From Termitomyces sp. T153 (Eukaryota > Basidiomycota > Agaricomycetes > Agaricales > Lyophyllaceae): a DNA stretch of 64,000 nucleotides. Positions 44,600 through 54,219 of this stretch are shown here, in pieces. The first letter of the stretch is position 1; the number at the start of each line of letters is the position of its first letter. Below the pieces are notes generated by a model. It was not told the origin of the DNA. It saw nothing but the letters and a program-made list of their open reading frames with translations, and searched no databases. The stretch covers positions 1-64,000 of the forward strand of contig JACKQL020000145.1 in assembly GCA_018296165.2 (NCBI GenBank), written 5' to 3'. The position numbers and the translations under genes were made by a program.

Positions 44600-44931
44600 G
44601 GCAAGGGAGAGGGATCAGGGGTCAGCAGAAAAACTATACAGGAGAATGGATATAGACGGAAGTGGAACAACGGGACAACCTCAGTCGTTGACTACACCGA
44701 CTGAGGCATGTCCCATGGTCATGAGCAGTTGCAGGAAACTAATATTACTTAGTATTATATCTAACAGGTATATACAAGCAATACAGTCGTTGACTACCGT
44801 TGAGGATGGGCCGTTGTGGCACACGGCAGGTCCGAGGTCTACATACAATGGGTTGCTGATCACTTAGTTAGGAAGAGAACAGTATAACAATGACTTCTCA
44901 ATAAAAATATTTTTTCCTACACTAGGTTGGT
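44600..44931. other. Copia-associated flanking DNA
   Basis: Contains two CAGTCGTTGACTAC motifs (about 44681 and 44786) with TGAGG context, related to the duplicated motif in the solo LTR at 38208-38551, and 'agtattatatctaacaggt' (about 44750), also seen at 47138. It probably contains a rearranged Copia LTR. No gene. Confidence 0.45.
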
Positions 44932-44936
44932 AAAAG

Positions 44937-45076
44937 TGTTGAGGATAACCGAGCTCACGTGATAGCGGAATTGACCAATCGGACATTGAACTTTATTACG
45001 TTAACTGATAGAACGTGCTTCTCAGCACTTGTAATATTGCATGCTCTGCTTCTTATGCCTGTCTGATTTCCCAACA
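44937..45076 (+). repeat. 5' LTR of the gag-only Copia element
   Basis: TGTTGAGGATAACCGAGCTC to TTTCCCAACA. It retains several CpG sites (for example CACGTGATAGCGG, CCAATCGGAC) that read TG or CA at the same places in the 3' LTR. Confidence 0.85.
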
Positions 45077-45317
45077 CAAATGCTAAGCATCTCGCAAATA
45101 CCTTGAGTGTCTCACCCCTGCCCCACAAAGGCCAAATTTTGTACCCTGCCATGTGAAGGCCAAATTTCACACCTGCCCCCCAGAGGCCAAAATCTGTTAC
45201 CTGCCCCCTGGAGGCCAACATTCATTTTGTGTTGCAAGTGCCAAATCTTGTGGAGACTCTTGAGATCCAACTGCCTACTCCTTTTATCTTTGCTGCTCTC
45301 TATTTCCATTTTCTTTC

Positions 45318-45844
45318 TTGGTCACCATCATGATGGATTCAGCACCTATGGATGGTTCTATTTGCTTTCCACATCTCTCTCACACAAACTATGTCAAGTG
45401 GGCAATGCACATGGAGGCTGTGCTGGTTTTTCAGGGGTATTGGGACTTGTTTGAGGAGAAGGTGTTGCTAAAGGATAAGGAAGGTCTGGAGGTGAAGAGG
45501 ATGAAGAAGAGGATGGCTGAGGCTAGGGCAACATTGATTCTTAGTGTGGAAGATGCTCAACTTGCCCATATGACTGACCCAAACCCCTACACCATCTGGG
45601 AGAATCTTGCCAAGGTTCATCATGCTTGTGGTTTTGGTAGTAACCTTGCACTCTGTTGTGCCTTCATCACTGCTTCTATGAAGGAAAGCCAAACCATGGA
45701 GGCCTGGATTGGAAAGTCTGCTCTCTTGCCAACTGTCTTACTGCCATTGATGTTTCCACTTCTGATGAAGACATCATTGTTGTCCTCACTGCTGGTCTCC
45801 CCCCTTCTTATGAGACTGTTGCAAATGTTTTGCTTGAGGGGAAG
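45318..45844 (+). pseudogene. Copia gag polyprotein of the gag-only element
   Basis: Starts near 45318 (MDSAPMDGSICFPHLSHTNY) and continues VKWAMHMEAVLVFQGYWDLF, MKKRMAEARATLILSVEDAQ and ENLAKVHHACGFGSNLALCC, the UBN2/gag-polypeptide pattern of Copia. At about 45680 the frame shifts to TMEAWIGKS..., ending ...YETVANVLLEGKC at the LTR. There is no zinc knuckle, protease, integrase or RT. Apart from the frameshift it is fairly well preserved. Confidence 0.8.
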
Positions 45845-46008
45845 TGTTGAGGATAACCAAGCTCATGTGATAGTGGAATTGACTGATCAGACATTAAACT
45901 TTATTACATTGACTGATAGACAGATCTGTCATAGCTATGCACTTCTCAGTGCTTGTAACATTGCATGCTCTGCTTCTTACACCAGGTTCTCTGTCTGATT
46001 TCCCAACA
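45845..46008 (+). repeat. 3' LTR of the gag-only Copia element
   Basis: Matches 44937-45076 with a small insertion and CpG-type transitions; ends TTTCCCAACA followed by AAAAG. Confidence 0.85.
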
Positions 46009-46344
46009 AAAAGGTATGAGAGGAAAAAAATGTTGCCAGCACCAAGCTGCACATGCCAGTGGCAAAGCTGCACTGAAAGGAAATAGGGTAGTGGAACATC
46101 CTTATATAGAACAAAAGATGAAATGAAAAAAATGAAAAGACATGTAAAAAATCAGTAGAAGGCTTCTAGTTGGAGGGCATGTCAAATCATTGTCTGACAT
46201 GCTATTGCAAGATGAACAATGGACTAACATGTTTTTAATCATCATTATAAACACATTATGAGTTTTGCTTTCCTTTTGTCTAGTACTAGAGTACCTATAA
46301 GTGAATGCTTCATTGAGATGTTGCTTGGGGTATGCATTGACATG

Positions 46345-46735
46345 TGATGGACAAGCTGATCATCATGGGAGCATAGTTCACATGCAATATCAACACAATG
46401 ATGATTACCAATGCAGTTGATGCAGCAATAGATTACAAAGCATGACATGTGACTTTGCATTTGCTAGGCATGGACAAGCTGATCATCATGGGGGCATTCA
46501 CATGCAATATCAACACAATGATGATTACCAAAGCAATTGCTACAGCAATTGAATACAAAGCATAGCATATGACTTTGGTCTTACTAGGCATGCATAAGCT
46601 GATCATCATGGGGGCATTCACATGCAATATCGACAACACAATTATGATTACCAAAGCAGTTGCTGCAGCTATAGCTTACAAAGCATGACATGTGACTTTG
46701 GCTTTGCTTGGTGCAGTCAAGCTGATCATCAACTT
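46345..46735. repeat. Tandem repeat, about 122-bp unit, three copies
   Basis: The core 'aagctgatcatcatgggg' occurs at about 46353, 46476, 46596 and 46719, with intervening 'cacatgcaatatcaacacaa' and 'gattaccaaagca' segments. Units are diverged and AT-rich. Confidence 0.8.
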
Positions 46736-46880
46736 ATTAAGTGATTTTAATTGCCCAATTGCCCAATTGCAGTAATTTTTGAACACTAGGAACTTTCAAG
46801 CATAATATTGCCTCTGCCTTACAGAGCTGTTGTTACACCTGAGTATATGCAAAAATTAAATTAAATTAAATTATTGGATA

Positions 46881-47085
46881 CACATCACATGTATAGCAGA
46901 AAGATAACTGGAAGGGAGCAAAAATTGAAGACAAGCTCTGGCTATATTGTTGGTTTCACATCACATGCACAGCAAAAAGGTAGCTGGAAGGGAGCAAAAA
47001 TTAAAGACAAGCTCCAGCTATATTTTGGCTATACATCATGTGGAAGGTCACATGGGAACAAAATTTGAAGACAAAATTTGGCACA
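46881..47085. repeat. Tandem repeat, about 76-bp unit, 2.7 copies
   Basis: 'cacatcacatg' followed by 'ctggaagggagcaaaaatt' starts at 46881, 46957 and about 47032. It lies just upstream of the Copia gag-pol fragment and may belong to its LTR; 'agtattatatctaacaggtt' at 47138-47157 could be that LTR's end and primer site. Confidence 0.7.
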
Positions 47086-47255
47086 GGATCAAGGAGTAAA
47101 GCCTCATCTACTTTGTAGACCTCTGAACACTGACTGAGTATTATATCTAACAGGTTATCAGCCCCATGCCACTTAGTAAATTGTGCACAACTCACAAAAA
47201 AATTTTCCAAACACTGAACCCTACCAGAATTGACTAAAAGACCTGAAAATATAAA

Positions 47256-48943
47256 ATGTCTCAAAACCCTGCCCAATTCCTGCCTCTATCTGACAAAAAA
47301 TTCAACAGTTCAAACCGGGTTCTGTTCAAGACAACAATAACTGAGACTCCCTGTGGGCACAGCCTACCAGGCTATCTCACAGGCAAAATCATGAATCCAG
47401 ACTCTGCCAACAACAAAATGATGACCCCTGCCCCCCCATGCAGACCACCTGATGGGGCTCTCCAAATCCTACTTTGGATCAATGGGCCCAGCATGATGCA
47501 TATGCAAGAAGTATGGTGATGCTCAATGCTGTCAATCCTATTAGTGCTAGCATTGAAATGGATGGGTCAGTGGCAGATGTATGGAGGTTTCTGACAGCAC
47601 TGCATGATAGCAAAACCAACCTGGCCCTGCTCCACACAGAAGAAGAGTTGTCATCAATCAGGTATGCTGATGATGCAAACATTGAAACTCACTTCAAAGC
47701 TATGCAGACTGCCTGGGCAAGGGCAAATGACCAAGATGCTGGAATCAATGATAGATGGTTATGTGCTTATCTGATCAAGTCTATGCCAGTGTCATGGGCT
47801 GCAGTGACTGGGTCCCTGTTGCATGAGGGGACATCTGCCAAGGTCATTGTTCAGCTTACAACCCATGCCATGCTCCTCCATAGTGCATCCACTGTTGCCC
47901 CTGCTAAGTCAGCCTAAGCCCTAGTTACTCAGATCAGACATCAAGGAAAGCCCAGTTGTCACTTGCTCAAACCCAAATTATGGATGACTTAGGTATATCA
48001 CAAATAAGTGTTTACACAAGGGAGGAGGGCTCAAGGGGCAATACCTGGACTGGTGGAAGAGGGGCTGTGGTGGTGATCCTACAGCTGTTCAGCCAGTGAC
48101 ACCAGGTAGCACCACAGTCACAACACCTAACCCCCAGGCAAACTCCATGGTGGTGTTGGCTAGCAGTACTTGGTGCCTAGCTTTCACAACATTGACACAT
48201 GCTGCCAATTACACTAGTCAAGTGACTTATGCAGACTTGGCTGCCAATAGGCATTTTTTCACCAATTGTGAGATGTACCATGAGCTAGAGGCAGCTGCCA
48301 GTACTGGTGTCATGGCTAAGGGCACTTTTGGAATCCTTAAATATGGCAGGGTTTGGAAATGGGTCAAGCATGGGAGTGAGGTCATTGAACTGATTTTTGA
48401 GGATGCCTTACATGCATTGAACCTGGATCACAACCTTGTATCAATTGGCTCTCTTGTTCAAAAGGGGGTCAGGTTGAGCATTGACAATGCTGGCACCATG
48501 CTCCATATGGCTGATAGCAAACCCATCATGCACTGTCCCATGTCTGGTACTATGTTTGTGGTCAATTTTATTCCTCCACCTCCCTCTGCCTTAGTAGCAC
48601 AAGTCATTGCACCACCCAATTACTCTTGAGACTTGGCACCATTGTCTAGGGCACATTGGTAAGAGCACAATTTGCAACATGGTTTGCCATGTGGTTATGG
48701 ATGGCCTCTATATGACAAAAATGTCCTCCTTGGAAGATGCAAGGATTGCATCATGGGCAAGCAGGCAAGACACCCCTTTGACATTGAAGTCCTGCCTGAG
48801 CTGCAGCCATACAAGTGCATTGCATTTGACCTTTGGGGTGCTGCTAGAGTGCAGACAACAAATGGCAAGACCCTTATGATCCAACAAGTCCAGGGGAGTA
48901 TTGAATAGATCACAAGGACTTGATGGCACACACACATGTGACA
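47256..48943 (+). pseudogene. Copia gag-protease-integrase fragment, decayed
   Basis: The gag opens at 47256 (FLPLSDKKFNSSNRVLFKTT) and shifts frame to WAQHDAYARSMVMLNAVNPI, VADVWRFLTALHDSKTNLAL and MPVSWAAVTGSLLHEGTSAK. A damaged zinc knuckle lies at about 47962-48010. The protease region (48096-48629) reads TYADLAANRHFFTNCE, where DSGA has become DLAA, and VSIGSLVQKGVRLSIDNAG. A GAG-pre-integrase/HHCC part (LGRCKDCIMGKQARHPFDIE) and the start of the core (CIAFDLWGAARVQTTNG) follow before truncation at about 48943. RT is missing. CpG almost absent. Confidence 0.85.
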
Positions 48944-49245
48944 ATGATAAGACCCTATTCTTGCTGAGTACAGATTTCTGTCTTTTTCTATGTGTTGGTG
49001 ACTTCCAGATTTTCTGGTTTCTACTTGATGTAACAATTATGTGACTTCATCACATGTGGTCTAGACTCTCAGTCCACCAACTGACATTCCCCTAGCACCC
49101 TCTAATGCCCCTCCTAGCAAGGTCCCCAACAATGTTTCATTTCTTGGTATTATTACTATAAATTTCATTCTTTCTTGATTTGGACTTATTTCCTTCATAT
49201 GCACCACCCTAGCGACTAGCATGCTGGCTGTCATTCCAGGTGTTG
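48944..49245 (+). repeat. About 300-bp dispersed repeat (copy 1)
   Basis: From 'tgataagaccctattcttgc' to 'cgactagcatgctggc' this matches 62812-63105 over its whole length, including a hairpin-like catgtgac / gtcacatg at about 49039-49060. It has TG at one end but I could not fix both ends. It may be an LTR or its 3' part. Confidence 0.65.
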
Positions 49246-49469
49246 TATTAGCTACACTTTGGGTGATTGACTTGCCCAGCCATTCCTCCTGACTTGCCTA
49301 TGTTGCTAGTGACCCTTTTCACCATTATTGACTCCTTTAGTTTCATGACCTTTTCACCATTATGGACTCCTTTGAGTTTCACCACCTTTACTTACTATCT
49401 ATACTGTCATGTTTTCTATACTACTATCAAAGAATTGCACCTCATTATTAGCCCCAAACTCCAGATTTA

Positions 49470-50965
49470 CAGTGACTCAAAAAACTGTCCCAATGTTTTA
49501 TACTTTTTGAAAGATGACATTGGCATGAAGGATTGGAAGCATTTTAAATTCTGGTTAAATCATGTAAAATACTATGGCATCATAGGTATATATTGCATCT
49601 TAGTTTATGTAATTCAAATCAAAACTGATGGAGTAATGGCCATGTTAAAATATTCACTCATTGGGACAGTCTTTTGAGCATCTCTAATTTTACAGGTTTA
49701 TCCCTATTTTAGTCAGAAATAAAGAGTAAGTTGCATGTGAGAATATCAACAGAGTCATGTGACCATATTTGGTTATACTTGGGAGTGGTTCAAGTTGGTT
49801 GAACTACACCTTGACCTTCAACCACCATCATGAAAGCTACTTCTCCTACACAATGCTCTACTATTGCTTCTCTCCTTGCTCAAAGGTATTCTCTGCATCA
49901 GATTGAGGCTAAAACTGGTCTAGGGAAGTCTACTATTGGGAGGATTGGTAGAGAGTTGGAGGTGGACAAGGAAAACCATTCTGGAGGCTGTTCAGCTAAG
50001 CTTACTCCATGCAATAAACAGGCTATTTGAAGGAGGAGGGGCATTAGTCTGCTACAAAGAGGAAAGTTCCTATGCTCAAAGCTAGACATCAGCAACTACA
50101 ACTTAAATGGGCTCAAGAGCATCAGTTCTAGACTGTAGAGGACTGGACAAGAGTGTTGTGGACAGATGAGACAAAGATTAACAGGATTGGGTTAGATGGA
50201 AAGCAGTATATGTGGAAACTACAAGAAGAAGGCATTTCAAACTGAACCACTACACCTACTATGAAACATGAAGAAGGGAATAATCTCATGGTATGGGGCT
50301 GTATGAGTTGGAATGGGGTAGGAAAGCTGGTAGAGGTGGTGGAGATCATGAATGCAGACCAGTACTGTGAAATTTTGGATGACAGAGCAAAGAAAAGCTT
50401 TGAAAAGTTGAATGAAGGAGGGTGCCCACTACTTTCAACAGAACAATGACCCCACACACAACTCCAAGAGGGCTAAGAAGTGGTTTGAAGACAACAACTT
50501 TGATATCCTCTGGTGGCCAGCCCAATTCCCTGATCTTAATCCTATTGAAACCTCTGGGAGTACCTCAAGAAGCAGCTTAGGCAGTATGAAACACCTCCTC
50601 ATGGTGTGCATGAATTGTGGGAGAGGGTTGCAAAGGAGTGGGATGGAATACTAGCAGAGATGCCAAAGACTGATAGAAAGCATGCCTAGAAGGATGCAAG
50701 CAGTTATCAAGGCAAATGGAGGACATACAAAGTACTAAATACCAAAATTAGAGACACTCAAAAAACTGTCCCAATGAGTAAATATTTTAAAATGGCCATT
50801 ACTCCATCAGTTTGAATTTGAACTATATAAATCAAAATGCAATTTGTAGCTATGATGCCATAGTATTTTACATGATTTAACCAGAATTTTCAATACTTCC
50901 AATCCTTCAAGCTAATGTCATCTTTCAAAAAGTATAAAATGTTGGGACAGTTTTTTGAGCTACTG
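49470..50965 (+). mobile_element. Tc1/mariner DNA transposon with about 225-bp terminal inverted repeats
   Basis: 1496 bp. The left end is CAGTGACTCAAAAAACTGTC, preceded by TA (49468-49469); the right end read backwards is CAGTAGCTCAAAAAACTGTC. The terminal repeats (49470-49695 and 50740-50965) are roughly 88% alike. Inside each, the 20-mer CTCAAAAAACTGTCCCAATG recurs in opposite orientation near the inner border. The central region encodes a broken transposase. It sits in the decayed DNA upstream of the family B Gypsy copy. Confidence 0.88.
49830..50745 (+). pseudogene. Tc1-type transposase, broken
   Basis: The N-terminal HTH part reads CSTIASLLAQRYSLHQIEAK TGLGKSTIGRIG (49850-49950). The DDE domain then appears across frames: VLWTDETKINRIG (first Asp, about 50155), GNNLMVWGCMSWNGVGKLVE, YFQQNNDPTHNSKRAKKWFE and WWPAQFPDLNPIE (Glu, about 50550). 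The second catalytic Asp (QQD in relatives) is Asn here. It ends with WEYLKKQLRQYE and ERVAKEWDGI-type sequence. Cut-and-paste transposase, inactive in this copy. Confidence 0.85.
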
Positions 50966-51369
50966 ACTCTCTCTTACCCCATTCTCAATGTCTGCACATA
51001 ATTACACATACTCACCCACTAGCTATCTAACCAATGTCTATAATAGACCAGTACTTAAAACTTATTATGCCCCATTCTATCTGACCCTGCCTGCAGATTG
51101 CTATGTTGCACCCACTCCCCAATATTGGGTTCCAGACTAGAATCAGGCACTCTATGCCCCTTCCATCAGTCAGGGAATGCACCCAGACTGGCAATGCTCC
51201 TTGTTGTACCCCACTGAAGGGACCTACCCCTGCATGCTACCAGAAGGACTGCCTGGGACCCTGATAGCCACATGAGCATCCTCAGCCCCAGCCAATTCAG
51301 CCTTCATCACCCCAGAGCCCTACTATCCCTACCCAATCCATGCTGCAGCTCTGGTCTCACTAGAAAAAC

Positions 51370-53640
51370 TAGACCACTACTCCCCCCCTCAGCCCCAATC
51401 CTCCACTGCATTCTTGGTCCAGACTCCACCTTCTTCTAAACAGCAACAGGTTGGAGCCTGCACCCAGCAGTGTGACAAAGTCTTCTGCTCTCTGCATCTC
51501 CTCCACAGAGTTTGCCAAATGCACTTGTGCCCTCCTTATCAGCCTCAGACACCACAACATCTGCAGGACTCCAGAAACATGGGCAGATTACCTTCTTGAC
51601 TTTCACAAATGCTACCAGCTGAGCACTCTCTCCAAGAGCACTTAGAACACTCTAGGAATAGATGCCAACCTTCAAAACAAACTATACACCCTGATTGAGG
51701 AAAACCACACCAGTCTGAACCCCTGACAATTCAAGGGCCTGTTGGATCCAGCCTGCTCCTTCCATGTACAACAAGAAGAACTGGTCAGAGCATGGATTGA
51801 AGCCCCAGCTCCTATCCCTTGCAATCAGGAAGAACTCAATGCCACCTCCAATATCCTGAAGTCCTTCAACTCTATAGGAGGATTCTTTGACCAACCCACT
51901 GCTCACACCATGGGCCTCTTGGCATGCCCCCAAGCATACTCTGTTTCCAGTGCTTTCCACACCTGGAACTAACCCCCAGGACCTGAACCATGCACTCAGA
52001 GATCCCCTTAACTCAATCCCATCAACAATAATCTTGCCCCCAACCACACCCTCTCCTATATTGATGAGCCAGAAAACCCTAGCAGGAAACCTGCTCCTTG
52101 GAATGGAGCCCTAGGGACCCTCTAGGACAGGCCCCCCCCATGTTGATCTGCATGCCTCCTGTGGTAACACACCCTAAAATGTGCCCTTGCCCTGCCAATA
52201 TGCTCCAGCCCCCTTACATCAACCCATGGGCCCCAAAGCACCCAGACCCTCTATTCCCCCTGACTAGCCTCAACCCCTCATTCCTCCAATCTCTCTGCTG
52301 AACTGACCCCCTGAGGCTAACAGCAACTTTGGGACCCCTAGAGGACTCTCCTCCCTGTTGGGCCCTGGGGCCTTCCTCAGGCAACACTGGCCCACCTCTG
52401 GATAGCAGACCTCCAGGTGGATGGAGCCTGGCCATGGACACCTTCCCCTCTCAGCACAGAGGCAGGAATAACTACTACTATTATTACAATGCCAGACTCC
52501 TGCCCCAAACCCAGAATGCCCAAGACAACATTCACAATGCATTCACTTGGAAAGGTAAACTTGACATCCAGAAGCCAGAGCCCCTCACTGGCTGCAAACC
52601 CCAGAAATGGAGGACCTTCCTGATCCAATGTTTCACTATGTTCTAAGCTAAGCCTATGACCTTCCAACTTCAGAGCCATAAGTGGCCTTTGCTGCCTCAT
52701 ACCTACAGGGCATCACCTTTGACCACTACATAGCACTCCAGTTTGACCCCAACAACCCAGTACTCTTGAATGGCTTGCTTTCACTCAGGAATTTTCTAGT
52801 AAGTTCAGAGTATGTGACACTGTAGCAGAGGCAGAAGAAGACCTCTTCAACCTCCAGATGTGTGACAATGAATGGTTCATGACATTTATTATCTAGTTTG
52901 AACAAGAGGCCTATGAAACAGGCTGGAATTACAACACCCTCTCATTTTCCCTCTGCTGCATGCTCTTTCAGAGAATCAAGGAGATTCTCTGCCTTGCACC
53001 CAAGCAGTCCATGTATGATGGTTACAAGGCACTTGTCACACAGATTGATCAATGTTATTGGGAAGACTGGAGCAAGAACAGCTCTTAGTTGAAAGTACTT
53101 GTAGTCCAAAGATGGGAGGCCTACAATGAGTGGTAGGCCTGGAATGCAGGAAACAAACCAAGGGTCTGGTAAGAGGCCATGTGGAAGGGGCAACACTTGT
53201 CAGAATTATGGACAGAGAACTAGTGCAGCCTGAGGGCTAGAACTGGGGCCAGCAGATAGGGAAAACAAAGGAGAATAAAGGAAAACCATAAGGAGGGAGA
53301 ACAGGACAGAGAGGGAATGAGACATTCCCTGACAGCCAGTACTAATCAACCACCAGGACCCTGCCCCCCACCCAACTCAATGCAGCCAACCTCCACAAGA
53401 CTCCAGAGCCCCTGGATCCCAACCCCAACAATTCCCATGACCTGGACAATGTCCCAACCCCTACAGAAGATAAAGAGGCCCTATGCACAAATTGGAGCAG
53501 GAACAGACTCTGGATTGACATACGAGGGGAGACACAGGAGAAACAATAAAAAGAGGGCATGTACATTTTATGTGGCAAGCAGGGACATTTCATCAGTAGT
53601 TGCTCTGAGTGCCAGGTAATGGGACACACCATATGGACTA
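51370..53640 (+). pseudogene. Family B Gypsy gag, decayed
   Basis: A Pro/Ser-rich N-terminal part (51414-52300) is followed by the capsid FTWKGKLDIQKPEPLTGCKP, KWRTFLIQCF..., FAASYLQGITFDHYIALQF and, across frames, NLQMCDNEWFMTFI and FEQEAYETGWNYNTLS, the standard Basidiomycete Gypsy gag pattern. The zinc knuckle reads CGKQGHFISSC with CTFYV/ILCG frames at about 53560-53610. Many TAG/TGA stops. Confidence 0.8.
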
Positions 53641-54219
53641 TCAATGGGGAGGACTGCAATTACTAGTTCACAGAAAACAAATCAGCAGTTTAGGTCCTGA
53701 AGATGCACTAAATTGCAGATCAGACACCAACATTTTCTCCACCCTGGTCACACTCCTCTGCACAATGGTTTTCTCTCTGGACACTCTCAAAACATCTCCC
53801 CTTCTCTGCCAGCTCTGTCCCAACCCTGGTCAACAGCAGTGCAACCAACAACTTCATTGATAAATCCCTGATGGCACTTGCTCCACAACCCCCCAGCTCC
53901 TCCCCACCCCCATCCTTCTAAAGCTCTTCAACAGTGATCCTACCTCTACTGAAGACATCACCCTTTGTGTGGAGATGTCCATTACTTTTGCCAATGGACT
54001 TGACAGGACCTCTGGCTGTTGGCCATGAAATTGCATGCTCCCACACTCCTTATTCTCATGACAACCAACCCCCACATTGACTGGCTCAGCCTCACCCTCC
54101 ACCTTGACCAGGATAGCTTGCCCAATGCCAGACCTGTCCCTTTTGATATCTCACCCCACCCTAAGGGCCTGGAAGACACCACCAATGTCCCCTGGACCCC
54201 CCCCCAACAACTCCACTCA

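Larger units (their letters stand above)
44937..46008 (+). mobile_element. Complete gag-only Copia element (TR-GAG type)
   Basis: 1072 bp with a perfect AAAAG duplication (44932-44936 and 46009-46013), LTRs of 140 bp (44937-45076) and 164 bp (45845-46008), and a purine-rich GAGGGGAAG before the 3' LTR. The internal DNA encodes only a Copia gag. Short LTRs and a gag-only interior fit non-autonomous TR-GAG elements, which need pol from a relative. The 5' LTR keeps CpG, while the interior and 3' LTR are CpG-depleted. Confidence 0.85.

Noticed and set aside
46881..47085. CRISPR-like or satellite array
   Set aside because: Few, diverged units without unique spacers of constant length, in a eukaryotic transposon context; simple tandem repeats.
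47138..47165. Half-tRNA-iMet primer site for Copia (ggttatcagccc)
   Set aside because: Resembles the anticodon-loop complement used by copia and Ty5 but differs at the anticodon base, and no intact LTR border could be fixed here. Not reported as a feature.
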